Source: JAIRTY01 sp050257395 (GTDB lineage: Bacteria > Actinomycetota > Actinomycetes > Streptosporangiales > Streptosporangiaceae). Taken from it: a stretch of 19,021 nucleotides of DNA. A program made the position numbers and the translations under genes. Below the pieces are notes generated by a model that saw only the letters and a program-made list of their open reading frames with translations, was not told the DNA's origin and ran no database searches. Positions 1 to 6,858 of this stretch are shown here, one piece after another (the first letter of the stretch is position 1; every line of letters starts with the position of its first letter). The stretch lies in NCBI GenBank assembly GCA_050257395.1, contig JBLMWU010000101.1:1-19021 (forward strand), in the 5' to 3' direction.

Positions 1-150
1 GAGCAGCTGCCGCCCGTGCCCGTTCACGTAGGCGCAGCTGCCGTCGCCGGCGATGACCGCGATCCCCACCGGCGCGGTATCGACGATGCTGGCGAGCAGC
101 TCCGGCGGCAGCTGGCTGGCGCCGCCCGCGGCGGTGTGCTGCTGGTCCAT
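1..150 (-). CDS. PAS-domain protein, N-terminal fragment (runs off the left edge)
   Basis: Only the first 50 residues lie in the window. The ATG at 150 overlaps the TGA of the upstream Rieske gene (TGATG), so translation is probably coupled to it. After about 20 polar residues the sequence reads LLASIVDTAPVGIAVIAGDG and then CAYVNGHGRQLL. This is the usual opening of a PAS sensor domain, with the AP.GI..I...G..-YVN pattern. PAS domains bind small ligands or cofactors and usually sit in front of a histidine kinase, a GGDEF/EAL, a PP2C or a DNA-binding output. The output lies outside the window, so the type of sensor cannot be stated. The stop-start overlap suggests co-transcription with the oxygenase. 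A PAS call from 50 residues is good but not certain. Confidence 0.7.
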   Translation of the reverse strand, partial: MDQQHTAAGGASQLPPELLASIVDTAPVGIAVIAGDGSCAYVNGHGRQLL

Positions 151-1499
151 CACGCGGGCCGGGTGCCCGCCTGCTCCGCCAGGACCTGGCGTTCCGCCGC
201 CAGCAGGGCCTCCTGGACGACCGGGTCGTCGCCGGTGCCGAGCGGGCGCCAGTCCTCGCCCTCGGCCAGGACCTTCTCGGCGCCCCGGATGGCGCGGAAG
301 TCCCCGCTGCCGCCGAGCGCCGGCGGCTCCTGCCCCTGCCCGAGGGCCTTGGCGGCCCGGAGCAGCTGCCGGTGCATCCGGATCACGGCCACATCGGTGC
401 TGCCCAGGTGTTCCCTGGTGCGGTCGTAGATCGGGCCGGCCGACTCGGTCGCCATCATGTCCTGGCTGCGGAAGTCCCGGATGCCGCTGTAGGACTCGCC
501 CTTCTGCGCACGCCGGTCGATCAGGTAGTCGTTCTCCGGGGTGTACTTGCGCTCCACGATCCCGTTCGGGGGCAGCATCTCGAACGGGTACTTCTCGTAG
601 GTGAAGAACAGCGGGCCGCCGAGCCCGCGCGGATTGCTGGGCGGCTGCACCGTGAAGTTGTAGCGGTAGGTGTGGCAGTCGTCCACCGGCACGACGAAGA
701 TCTGCCGGGTGCTGAACGGGATCTGGGCGATGATCGTGCTGGCCGGGAAGATGTAGGCGGTGACGCGGGCGTGCCGGTACCCGTTGGGCGTCTCCCTGAT
801 CCCGGCGTAGCGGAACCCGTGCCACTCGTCCTGCACCTCGATCAGCGGCCGCGGGTCGTGCCGCCAGAACTTCATCGACATGTAGCCCGACGGGTAGCCC
901 GGCTTGTCGGTCCCGTCGTCGGGGATCTCATCGATGGCGTCGAACTGGTGCAGGCTGGAGATGTGGGCGCTGTCCAGGTCGCCGTCCATGGACTGCACCC
1001 AGTTGCACCGCACGATCTCCTTGACCGCCGCGACGTTCCCGGCGGGCAGCGTGTCGGTGCCGAAGTCCCGGAACGGCGTCATCGTCGCGGGCGGCCCCAG
1101 GTACGCCCAGATGATGCCGCCGGACTCGTGCACCGGATAGGACGTGATCTTGATGCGGTGCGCGAAGCTGATCCGCTCGCTGCGCTGGTCGACGCACTGG
1201 CCGTGGACGTCGAACTTCCAGCCGTGGTAGCTGCAGCGCAGCCCGCACTCCTCGTTGCGGCCGAAGAACAGCGAGGCCCCGCGGTGCGGGCAGGACTCCT
1301 CGATCAGCCCGACGTCACCATTGGTGTCCCGGAAGGCGACGAGGTCCTCGCCCAGCAGCCGGACCCGGGCGGGTGGCCCGTCGGGTTCGCCGACCTCCGA
1401 GCTGAGGCAGGCCGGGAGCCAGTACCGGCGGAGCAGGCTGCCCATGGGCGTGCCGGGGCCGACCCGGGTCAGGATCTCGTTGTCTTCACGTGACAGCAC
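150..1499 (-). CDS. Rieske non-heme iron ring-hydroxylating oxygenase, alpha subunit (phthalate-dioxygenase-like)
   Basis: This 449-residue protein has the layout of a Rieske oxygenase large subunit. The [2Fe-2S] ligands are visible as C70-x-H72 and C89-x2-H92 (CPHRG ... CSYHGW). The mononuclear-iron site is D176-x2-H179-x4-H184 (DSAHISSLH), with D347 in QDMMATES as the likely third ligand. The C-terminal block (QDMMATESAGPIYDRTREHL) is typical of phthalate 4,5-dioxygenase-like or demethylase-like single-component alpha subunits. Such enzymes hydroxylate or O/N-demethylate aromatic substrates with electrons from a reductase. No reductase or ferredoxin gene lies beside it here, so the partner must be encoded elsewhere. 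The GTG start at 1499 is chosen because AAGGAGGG lies 5 nt upstream. The substrate cannot be predicted. Confidence 0.93.
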   Translation of the reverse strand: MLSREDNEILTRVGPGTPMGSLLRRYWLPACLSSEVGEPDGPPARVRLLGEDLVAFRDTNGDVGLIEESCPHRGASLFFGRNEECGLRCSYHGWKFDVHGQCVDQRSERISFAHRIKITSYPVHESGGIIWAYLGPPATMTPFRDFGTDTLPAGNVAAVKEIVRCNWVQSMDGDLDSAHISSLHQFDAIDEIPDDGTDKPGYPSGYMSMKFWRHDPRPLIEVQDEWHGFRYAGIRETPNGYRHARVTAYIFPASTIIAQIPFSTRQIFVVPVDDCHTYRYNFTVQPPSNPRGLGGPLFFTYEKYPFEMLPPNGIVERKYTPENDYLIDRRAQKGESYSGIRDFRSQDMMATESAGPIYDRTREHLGSTDVAVIRMHRQLLRAAKALGQGQEPPALGGSGDFRAIRGAEKVLAEGEDWRPLGTGDDPVVQEALLAAERQVLAEQAGTRPA

Positions 1500-1504
1500 G
1501 GCAG

Positions 1505-1512
1505 CCCTCCTT
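1505..1512 (-). promoter_or_regulatory. Ribosome binding site of the Rieske oxygenase
   Basis: On the minus strand this reads AAGGAGGG, with 5 nt before the GTG at 1499. It fixes the start of the oxygenase, since no other start nearby has a comparable site. Confidence 0.75.
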
Positions 1513-1615
1513 GTGCCGGTCCTGCCCCGGCACCCGCGCAGGGGGCAGCGGCGGGGCGCCAGCAGCGGTCCTGTTGCCAGTGTCGCTCCGGAACCCGGCC
1601 ATGTCTCTTGGACAA

Positions 1616-1638
1616 TTGACGTACCCGGCTGGCGTCAA
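1616..1638. promoter_or_regulatory. Inverted repeat TTGACG-N11-CGTCAA, candidate operator
   Basis: A perfect 6-bp inverted repeat (arms 1616-1621 and 1633-1638, centre 1627) lies in the 207-bp gap between the divergent Rieske and lipoprotein genes. It sits 117 nt from the oxygenase start and 69 nt from the lipoprotein start. The size and half-site spacing suit a dimeric helix-turn-helix regulator. The left arm could also serve as a -35 box on the plus strand, but I see no convincing -10 at the right distance. The rest of the gap shows no other clear signal. Confidence 0.35.
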
Positions 1639-1706
1639 CCGTCCCCCGCCGGGCCGCGTCGGATAGGCAGCACTCAGCAGCAGTCATCGGCCCGGGGACG
1701 GTCCCT

Positions 1707-2186
1707 ATGCGCGTGCGCGACGTACTGGCGGCCACGCTGGCGGCCGGCCTGCTGGTGGCGGCGTGCGCGGGGCCGGGCACGCCAGCGCATGACCACGGCT
1801 CGGTGGCCGGGCACCTGAGCATCCCCTTCGTGCCGGCCGCCACCGCCGGGAAGGCGGAGGTCATTCCCGTCACGGTGCGGGTGGGCGAGCGGTTCGCGGT
1901 CAAGGTGGATACCTCCGACGGGCCGTTCTGGTGGACGCAGACAGGCGCGCCACCGGACCCCCGGCTCGTCCGGCTGGCCGGCAACTTCAACGACGGGAGC
2001 TGCAGCCCCGGCCTGGTCGGGTGCCGCGTCCCCTACTTCCACACGCTGGTCGCCCGCGCCCGGGGCACCACCGCGATGTCGTGGCGGTACCACGCCCCTG
2101 GCTGTGCCGCAGCGGCGTCAGCCAGCCCGTCCGGCCGCTCCTGCCCGGCGGTGACGGTGGTGACCTTCACCATCACCGTCCGCTGA
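1707..2186 (+). CDS. Secreted lipoprotein, possibly chagasin-like (I42) protease inhibitor
   Basis: This 159-residue protein has a short basic N-terminus (MRVR), a hydrophobic core and a lipobox ending VAAC with Cys20, so it should be exported and lipid-anchored. The mature part is beta-rich. It contains VRVGERFAVKVDTSDGPFWW near residues 57-76, and further on a stretch VARARGTTAMSWRYHAPG. This order (Gly-Glu-x-Phe strand, aromatic loop, Ala-x-Ala-x-Gly, then W-x-Y) resembles the I42 chagasin fold of cysteine-protease inhibitors, but the NPTTGY loop is not conserved. Four further cysteines (99, 106, 133, 146) could form two disulfides. The ATG at 1707 has only a weak GGGGAC-type site before it. 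A hairpin follows the stop. The lipoprotein call is firm; the inhibitor call is tentative. Confidence 0.6.
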   Translation: MRVRDVLAATLAAGLLVAACAGPGTPAHDHGSVAGHLSIPFVPAATAGKAEVIPVTVRVGERFAVKVDTSDGPFWWTQTGAPPDPRLVRLAGNFNDGSCSPGLVGCRVPYFHTLVARARGTTAMSWRYHAPGCAAAASASPSGRSCPAVTVVTFTITVR

Positions 2187-2205
2187 GCCCGGCGGTCCGC
2201 CGGGC
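2187..2205 (+). terminator. Hairpin directly after the lipoprotein stop
   Basis: GCCCGGCG, the loop GTC and CGCCGGGC form a perfect 8-bp stem starting at the base after the TGA. No T-run follows, as is common in high-GC actinomycetes. Confidence 0.5.
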
Positions 2206-2229
2206 CGCGGGCGGCCGCGGCGGCTGTAC

Positions 2230-2717
2230 ATGGGCTTCATGGAGACCGATTCCGGCGGTCCCGTCATGCCATTCCTGTTCATCCTGATCACCATTGCCGT
2301 GCTGCCGACGGCGATCAGCTTCGCGGTGATGAACAATCGCAGGCCTTCGGCTGGCAGCGGCTACGTGGCTGTGGGAGTCCACCTACCCGGCGGTCGGGCT
2401 GTGGCTGTCCCCGGCGGGCGGGTCTGGTACCGGGTAGCGGGGGCCGGCCGGCCCGGCGTCCCGATCCTGTGCCTGCACGGCGGGCCCGGGATGCCGCATG
2501 ACTATCTGGAACCGCTCGCGGACCTCGCCGCGGACCGCCCGGTGGTGTTCTACGACCAGCTCGGCTGCGGCAGGTCCGACCGGCCCCCTGACGACTCGCT
2601 GTGGACGGTGCAGCGGAGTGCGAGCGGTACCTCAGCGTCCTGGCCGGGTTCCTCGCCCGCATCGACCAGGCAGCCGGCCAGGAACCTGGCTGGTCAGGCC
2701 GCACACACTCGCCTTAA
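2230..2717 (+). pseudogene. Truncated proline-iminopeptidase-like alpha/beta hydrolase (S33)
   Basis: From about 2400 to 2616 the frame starting at 2230 encodes a clear S33 alpha/beta-hydrolase N-terminal part: GGRVWYRVAG, then the oxyanion-hole motif HGGPG (residues 83-87), then FYDQLGCGRSDRP and SLWTV. Homology stops at about 2616. The Ser nucleophile elbow, the Asp and the His of the triad are missing, so no enzyme can be made. After the break a different frame continues with ECERYLSVLAGFLARIDQAA and stops at TAA 2715-2717. That tail is unrelated to the hydrolase and I do not recognise it. The N-terminal 45 residues contain a membrane-spanning stretch (MPFLFILITIAVLPTAISF) unusual for this family. 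No good ribosome binding site is seen. The 3' end overlaps the end of the convergent regulator by 24 nt. Confidence 0.65.
2677..2690 (-). terminator. Short hairpin after the SARP regulator stop
   Basis: GCCAGG-AA-CCTGGC is a perfect short inverted repeat. It lies 3 nt beyond the regulator's stop codon on the minus strand, inside the convergent pseudogene. It is small, so a terminator role is only possible. Confidence 0.25.
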
Positions 2718-5700
2718 GCCTGCCGGGCCAGCAGCGGATCCATCCCGATGCTCCTGCATCTGGGCGATGAGCTTGCTGGTGCGCTCGATCCAGATGCGGG
2801 AGCCCACCCGGGTCTCCAGCAGCAGAGCGGCGCGGGCGAGGCCGGCCGCCTCGTCGCGGCGGCCGAGCCGCCAGGCCAGTCCGGCCAGCAGGCTGTCGAC
2901 GGCGCCGCCACAGTCAGCCCCGGCGCCGACCACGGCCAGTTCGCCGGTCCGGGCGGCAAGCTCGCTGTAGAGCCACTGCGGGTCAGGGACGCCGAGCTCG
3001 ATGGCGACCTGCGCCCAGTAGGAGATCGCCTGGATACGGGACCAGGATCGTGGGGGCGGCGCAAACCACCGGGAGACGATCTCAGCCGCACGCCCGGTCG
3101 CGCCCCCCTGCACGAAGCCGAGGGCAGCGGCAGGCGCGGCCAGGTGGGGGAGTGACGGGTGCTCCGGCGCGGCCAGCTGAGCGGCTATCTCCTCCGCGTG
3201 CTCAGCGAGTGTGCCGGTTATCAGCATCACACAGCAGTCCAGGATGAAGCGGGCAGGCTGCTGCCAGGTGGCGGTCAGATTCGCCAGCTCATCGAAGGTG
3301 CGCTCGGCGATCCCGGCGCCCAGTTCGACGTCCCCGGACAGAAGGTAGCGGCAGGCCTGCCCGAAACGGAGCTGTGCCTGGAGCTCAGGCGAATGCAGGA
3401 CGTCGGCAGCGAGCCGCCAGGCGTAGGGGAAGCCGGCGTCGAACCGCGCGAGCTCCCCGGCCTCGAGGTGCTCGGTGAGCAGGTTGCTGTGCAGCATCGC
3501 CTGCGCCGGCACGGTGAGATCCTGCTGGTTTTTCAGCATGTCCTGCAGGATGCTGCGGTGCTGCTGCAGGCGGTCCGTGGCCCGTGCCGACAGCAGGCAG
3601 GCGCTGAAGGCGATGCTGAGTTCTGCCGGGCGCCCGAGCCGGCGGGCCTCCTCAAGCGCCTCGCCCGCATAGGACCAGCCGCGGTCAGCATCGGGATCGC
3701 GGGACAGTTCCGTGGCCAGCGTGGACAGGATGCGAATCCGCCGGGCCGGATCCGTGCCCCCGATCCGGTGCAGCTGCCGCCCGAGCAGCGTGGTGAGGTG
3801 CGGGTCGCTCTGGCCCCACTCGCGTGATCCCCACAGGGCGGGCGCACCGAACTCGGTCGCCGCCGCGAGCATCCGGTCTTCATCGCCGATGCGGTCGGCA
3901 AGGCTGATCGATTCCTCCAGGGCGCTGTGCGCCCCGGCGATCATTCCCCCCGACCGGCGGGCCCGGCCGAGTTCGACGAGCACGTCGCAGCGTTCCGGCC
4001 CGGCGTCCGGCTGGGCCGGGGGGATGGCGGCGAGGGCTGCCTCCAGGTGGCGCACCGCATCTTGCCAGGCACCCTGCCGGACCGCCCGGCCGGCGGCCTC
4101 GCGCGCGTAGCTCACGGCCTTCGCCTGGTCGCCGAACGGGCCGGCAGCTTGGTAGTGGTGAGCGAGCTGGGCGAAGTCCTCGGCGCTGGGGGCGCGTGAC
4201 AGGTCCTCGAGCGCGGCCGCGACCCGGGCGTGCAGCCTCGCCCGCTGCACCTGGCCGAGGCTCGCGTACAGGCTCTCCTGGATGAGCGGATGCCGGAAGC
4301 GGTAGGCCCAGCCGGTTTCGGCCGCCGTGAGCAACCCGGCGGCGACCGCCGGCTCGAGGCCGAGAAGAAGGTGCTCGGGGTCGAGGCCGGCGACCTGCTC
4401 GAGCAGGTCGGGCCGCAGGTCCCGGCCTGCCACCGCAGCGACCGTGAGCAGTGACTGCGTATCCTCCGGCAGGCGATGGAAGCGCCGCAGCAGGACGTCG
4501 CGGATCCCGCTCGGCACGTCGAGCTCACCTACGTCAGCGGCGGTCAGCGGGCCGCGCCGGTGTTCACTGCTGATCAGCCGGACAAGCTCGGTCGTGTAGA
4601 AGGGATTGCCGCCGGTACGGCTGGTGAGCGCGGCGATGACGTCCGCTGGCGGCTGCTGCCCGGTCAGGCGCTCCAGCAGCGCGGCCACCTCCGCCGGGCT
4701 GAAGCCGCCGACCGTCATCCGTTCGGCGCCGGGATACCTGAGCAGCTCCCCCAGCGTCTGGCCGAGGAAGCGGGACGGCTCGGTGTCTCGCACCGTGAAC
4801 AGGCACAGCACCGGCATCCGGTGCAGGTCGCCTGCCAGCAGCTGGAGCATCGCCAGCGACGCGTCGTCTGCAGCATGCAGATCATCGATGACCGCGAGCA
4901 CCGGGCCGCGGGCCGCCGCCTCCGACAACGCCGCGGTCAGCGCCTCGTACGCGCGGAACTGGCGGACGCTGTCCTCTCCATCGCCTTCGACGTCCCCCTC
5001 GAGGCGCTGACGCGCCGCCCGTACCTGCGGTCCCTCCGGCAGCCCCCGCAGCACCTGGCTCCACGGCCAGTAGGCAGGCGCCGATGCCGCATCCAGGCAC
5101 CTGCCCCAGGCGGCCCTGCCGCCGACGGCGGGTGCGAGCTGTGCGGCCGCCTCCGCCAGGGTGGTCTTTCCAACCCCAGGCTCACCGACGAGGACAACGG
5201 TGCCACCGTGGCCGGCCGCAGCGAGCCTGAGCCGCTCCCCGAGCTGGGCCAGCTCCGCGCCCCTGCCGAGCAGGGCGGGGGCGGATGGCGCGGCCGGCCG
5301 CGGCTCAGCGGCAGGTGCCGCGGCCACCGCCGCGGCGCCGGGCGGCCGCCAGTCCAGCGACGGGTCCTGGGCGAGCACGGCCGCCTCCAGCCGGCGGAGC
5401 CCGGGACCAGGCTCCAGGCCCAATCGGCCGGCGAGCACGGCCCGGCAGCGCTGGTAGGCGCGCAGCGCGTCGGCTTGCCGGCCGGACCGGTACGCAGCGA
5501 CGATCAGCTGTTCCCAGCGCCGTTCCCGCAGCGGCCGGGCCTGGACCAGAGCCTCCAGCTCAGCTGCTGCCTGCGCGTGCTTGCCCAGGCTCAGCCAGAC
5601 GTCGGCGCGGTCTTCCAGGGCAAGGTCGTGTGCCTCGGCCAGCCTGGCCACCGCCGCCACGGCCCAGGGCTCGTCCGCGAACTCCACCAGCGGGTCACCG

Positions 5701-6203
5701 CGCCACAGCGCCAGCGCTTCCTCCAGCCGGGCGCCCGCTGCTGCGGGCTCGCCGGCGGCGAGCTCATCGTGCGCCTGCCGGGCCAGCGCCTGAAAACGCA
5801 GGGCGTCCACGGACCCGTCCCCGACCCGCAGCAGGTAGCCAGGATCCTGCGTCACCAGCACCTCAGCCGGGGCGCGGGCCGGCCGGCCGGGCTCCAGCAC
5901 CCGCCGCAGCTGTGAGATGTAGGCCTGCAGCGAGGCGGTCGCTGCCGCGGGCGGCTCCTCGCGCCACAGGAGATCGATGAGCCGGTCCGCCGGGACCACG
6001 CGCCCGGCCTCCACGACCAGGATGGCCAGCAGCGTGCGCTGCAGCCGCGGCCCGAGGGGAACCGCCTGGCCGTCCCGGTCCACCTGGAACGCGCCCAGCA
6101 CGCCAAAGTGCAGGCGCCCCTGCGCCGAGTCTTGCGCCATTCCGGACAACCCCACGTCGACACGCCGGTGGTCACCGGCAGCGGCCTGCTGGCGGGACAT
6201 CAT
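2694..6203 (-). CDS. AfsR/SARP-family transcriptional regulator with BTAD, AAA-type ATPase and TPR-like C-terminus
   Basis: This is a 1169-residue multidomain regulator. Residues ~31-105 form the OmpR-type winged helix of SARPs (FGVLGAFQV, then AILVVEAGRVVPADRLIDLL, then LQAYISQLRRVLEP). Residues ~132-278 are the bacterial transcriptional activation domain (FQALARQA ... ALALWRGDPL ... ALRAYQRCRAVLAGRLGLEP). After a Pro/Ala linker comes a P-loop ATPase with Walker A GEPGVGKTT (340-348) and Walker B LAVIDDLHAAD (436-446). The last ~650 residues are helical and TPR-like. Members activate secondary-metabolite or stress genes, often at adjacent promoters. The ATG at 6203 is used here; Met22 (MAQDS) is equally possible, as neither has a strong ribosome site. 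The gene follows the GNAT gene by 14 nt, so the two are probably co-transcribed. Targets are unknown. Confidence 0.9.
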   Translation of the reverse strand: MMSRQQAAAGDHRRVDVGLSGMAQDSAQGRLHFGVLGAFQVDRDGQAVPLGPRLQRTLLAILVVEAGRVVPADRLIDLLWREEPPAAATASLQAYISQLRRVLEPGRPARAPAEVLVTQDPGYLLRVGDGSVDALRFQALARQAHDELAAGEPAAAGARLEEALALWRGDPLVEFADEPWAVAAVARLAEAHDLALEDRADVWLSLGKHAQAAAELEALVQARPLRERRWEQLIVAAYRSGRQADALRAYQRCRAVLAGRLGLEPGPGLRRLEAAVLAQDPSLDWRPPGAAAVAAAPAAEPRPAAPSAPALLGRGAELAQLGERLRLAAAGHGGTVVLVGEPGVGKTTLAEAAAQLAPAVGGRAAWGRCLDAASAPAYWPWSQVLRGLPEGPQVRAARQRLEGDVEGDGEDSVRQFRAYEALTAALSEAAARGPVLAVIDDLHAADDASLAMLQLLAGDLHRMPVLCLFTVRDTEPSRFLGQTLGELLRYPGAERMTVGGFSPAEVAALLERLTGQQPPADVIAALTSRTGGNPFYTTELVRLISSEHRRGPLTAADVGELDVPSGIRDVLLRRFHRLPEDTQSLLTVAAVAGRDLRPDLLEQVAGLDPEHLLLGLEPAVAAGLLTAAETGWAYRFRHPLIQESLYASLGQVQRARLHARVAAALEDLSRAPSAEDFAQLAHHYQAAGPFGDQAKAVSYAREAAGRAVRQGAWQDAVRHLEAALAAIPPAQPDAGPERCDVLVELGRARRSGGMIAGAHSALEESISLADRIGDEDRMLAAATEFGAPALWGSREWGQSDPHLTTLLGRQLHRIGGTDPARRIRILSTLATELSRDPDADRGWSYAGEALEEARRLGRPAELSIAFSACLLSARATDRLQQHRSILQDMLKNQQDLTVPAQAMLHSNLLTEHLEAGELARFDAGFPYAWRLAADVLHSPELQAQLRFGQACRYLLSGDVELGAGIAERTFDELANLTATWQQPARFILDCCVMLITGTLAEHAEEIAAQLAAPEHPSLPHLAAPAAALGFVQGGATGRAAEIVSRWFAPPPRSWSRIQAISYWAQVAIELGVPDPQWLYSELAARTGELAVVGAGADCGGAVDSLLAGLAWRLGRRDEAAGLARAALLLETRVGSRIWIERTSKLIAQMQEHRDGSAAGPAGLRRVCAA

Positions 6204-6204
6204 C

Positions 6205-6217
6205 CGGCCTGAGAGGC
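6205..6217. repeat. Small inverted repeat between GNAT stop and SARP start
   Basis: GGCCT-GAG-AGGCC lies in the 14-nt gap between the acetyltransferase stop and the regulator ATG. Folded in RNA it would occupy the place of the ribosome binding site for the 6203 start. This would either damp translation or favour the downstream Met22 start. Confidence 0.3.
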
Positions 6218-6673
6218 CTACAGCAGCAGCTGGAACTGGCTCCAGCCGCCTGTGGATGAAGTGTAGTTGCTAGCCGCGAAACCGGCGTTCACCAGCAACG
6301 ACGCGCCAGGGCTGCCAGGGTGCGCCAGGGCGCGGACCTGGTCCACCCCCTCCGCGCGCAGCATGGTCAGGGTCGCGCCGAGCAGCCTGCGGCCCAGGCC
6401 CTGGCGGCGCCAGCGCTCCTGCACGGCGATGGCGATCAGGTCCGCCGTCCCGGCCTGACGGTCGATCCGGAAGGCAGCAGCCGCGATCGGCGGCGCCGTT
6501 GCTGGCAGCGTGAGGTCGCTCAGAACCAGGACCGAGCGCTGGCGCAGCAGGTCAGCCGCTTCCGCGGGGTCTGCGCCGGCATCCCGCAGCAGCGCCGTCA
6601 CCAGCGGCTGGACCGCTTCCGGCGGGCGCCTGGCCAGCAGCGGGGCTGCCGGGCCGAGGTCATGCGGGTTCAC
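6218..6673 (-). CDS. GNAT-family N-acetyltransferase
   Basis: From the GTG at 6673 this is a 151-residue protein, the normal size of a single GNAT domain. Motif A is clear: DLIAIAVQERWRRQGLGRRL, containing the R-R-Q-G-L-G acetyl-CoA pyrophosphate loop. It is followed by the helix LLGATLTMLRAEGVDQVRAL and the motif-B-like SLLVNAGFAASNYT near the C-terminus. The open frame extends to a TTG at 6859, but that extra part is Ala/Gly-rich, has no GNAT features and would abut the divergent oxidoreductase. I therefore prefer the GTG 6673 (GGTGAGG about 7 nt upstream). The acceptor substrate (small amine, amino acid or protein) cannot be told. It probably leads a two-gene unit with the SARP regulator. 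Confidence 0.8.
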   Translation of the reverse strand: MNPHDLGPAAPLLARRPPEAVQPLVTALLRDAGADPAEAADLLRQRSVLVLSDLTLPATAPPIAAAAFRIDRQAGTADLIAIAVQERWRRQGLGRRLLGATLTMLRAEGVDQVRALAHPGSPGASLLVNAGFAASNYTSSTGGWSQFQLLL

Positions 6674-6808
6674 GCCGCCAGCCTCACCCGAGTGGCTTGG
6701 CTCGGCCTTGGTTCCGGCTTGGCCGCCAGTGGCTGCCCATGCGGCGGCGGCCCCAAGCCGTCCCACCGGTGGACGCAAAGACCGGTCGGTGACGGTGGTG
6801 CGCAGGAC

Positions 6809-6824
6809 GGCCGCAGTTGCGGCC
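6809..6824. promoter_or_regulatory. Palindrome GGCCGCA-GT-TGCGGCC in the divergent promoter gap
   Basis: This is a perfect 7-bp inverted repeat with a 2-nt centre. Flanking GAC and GTC extend the symmetry after a 2-nt bulge. It lies 35 nt before the oxidoreductase ATG and 136 nt from the acetyltransferase GTG, inside their shared 185-bp gap. It could be an operator or a 5'-UTR hairpin. I see no clear -35/-10 pair in the gap. Confidence 0.35.
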
Positions 6825-6842
6825 CCGTCACCCGCAAGCCAC

Positions 6843-6849
6843 GGAAGGA
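6843..6849 (+). promoter_or_regulatory. Ribosome binding site of the FAD oxidoreductase
   Basis: GGAAGGA with 9 nt before the ATG at 6859. It favours this ATG over an in-frame TTG at 6817. Confidence 0.65.
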
Positions 6850-6858
6850 CCCCGTGCA

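Noticed and set aside
372..1493. A 373-codon plus-strand open frame opposite the Rieske gene
   Set aside because: Shadow of the oxygenase, which has complete metal-ligand motifs and a strong ribosome site.
2266..2370. A separate small membrane protein before the hydrolase remnant
   Set aside because: The membrane-like stretch is in frame with the hydrolase remnant with no stop between them and no clear ribosome site; kept as part of the pseudogene.
4476..5915. A 479-codon plus-strand open frame opposite the SARP regulator
   Set aside because: No recognisable motif, His/Arg/Gly-rich; the minus strand has firm BTAD and Walker motifs.
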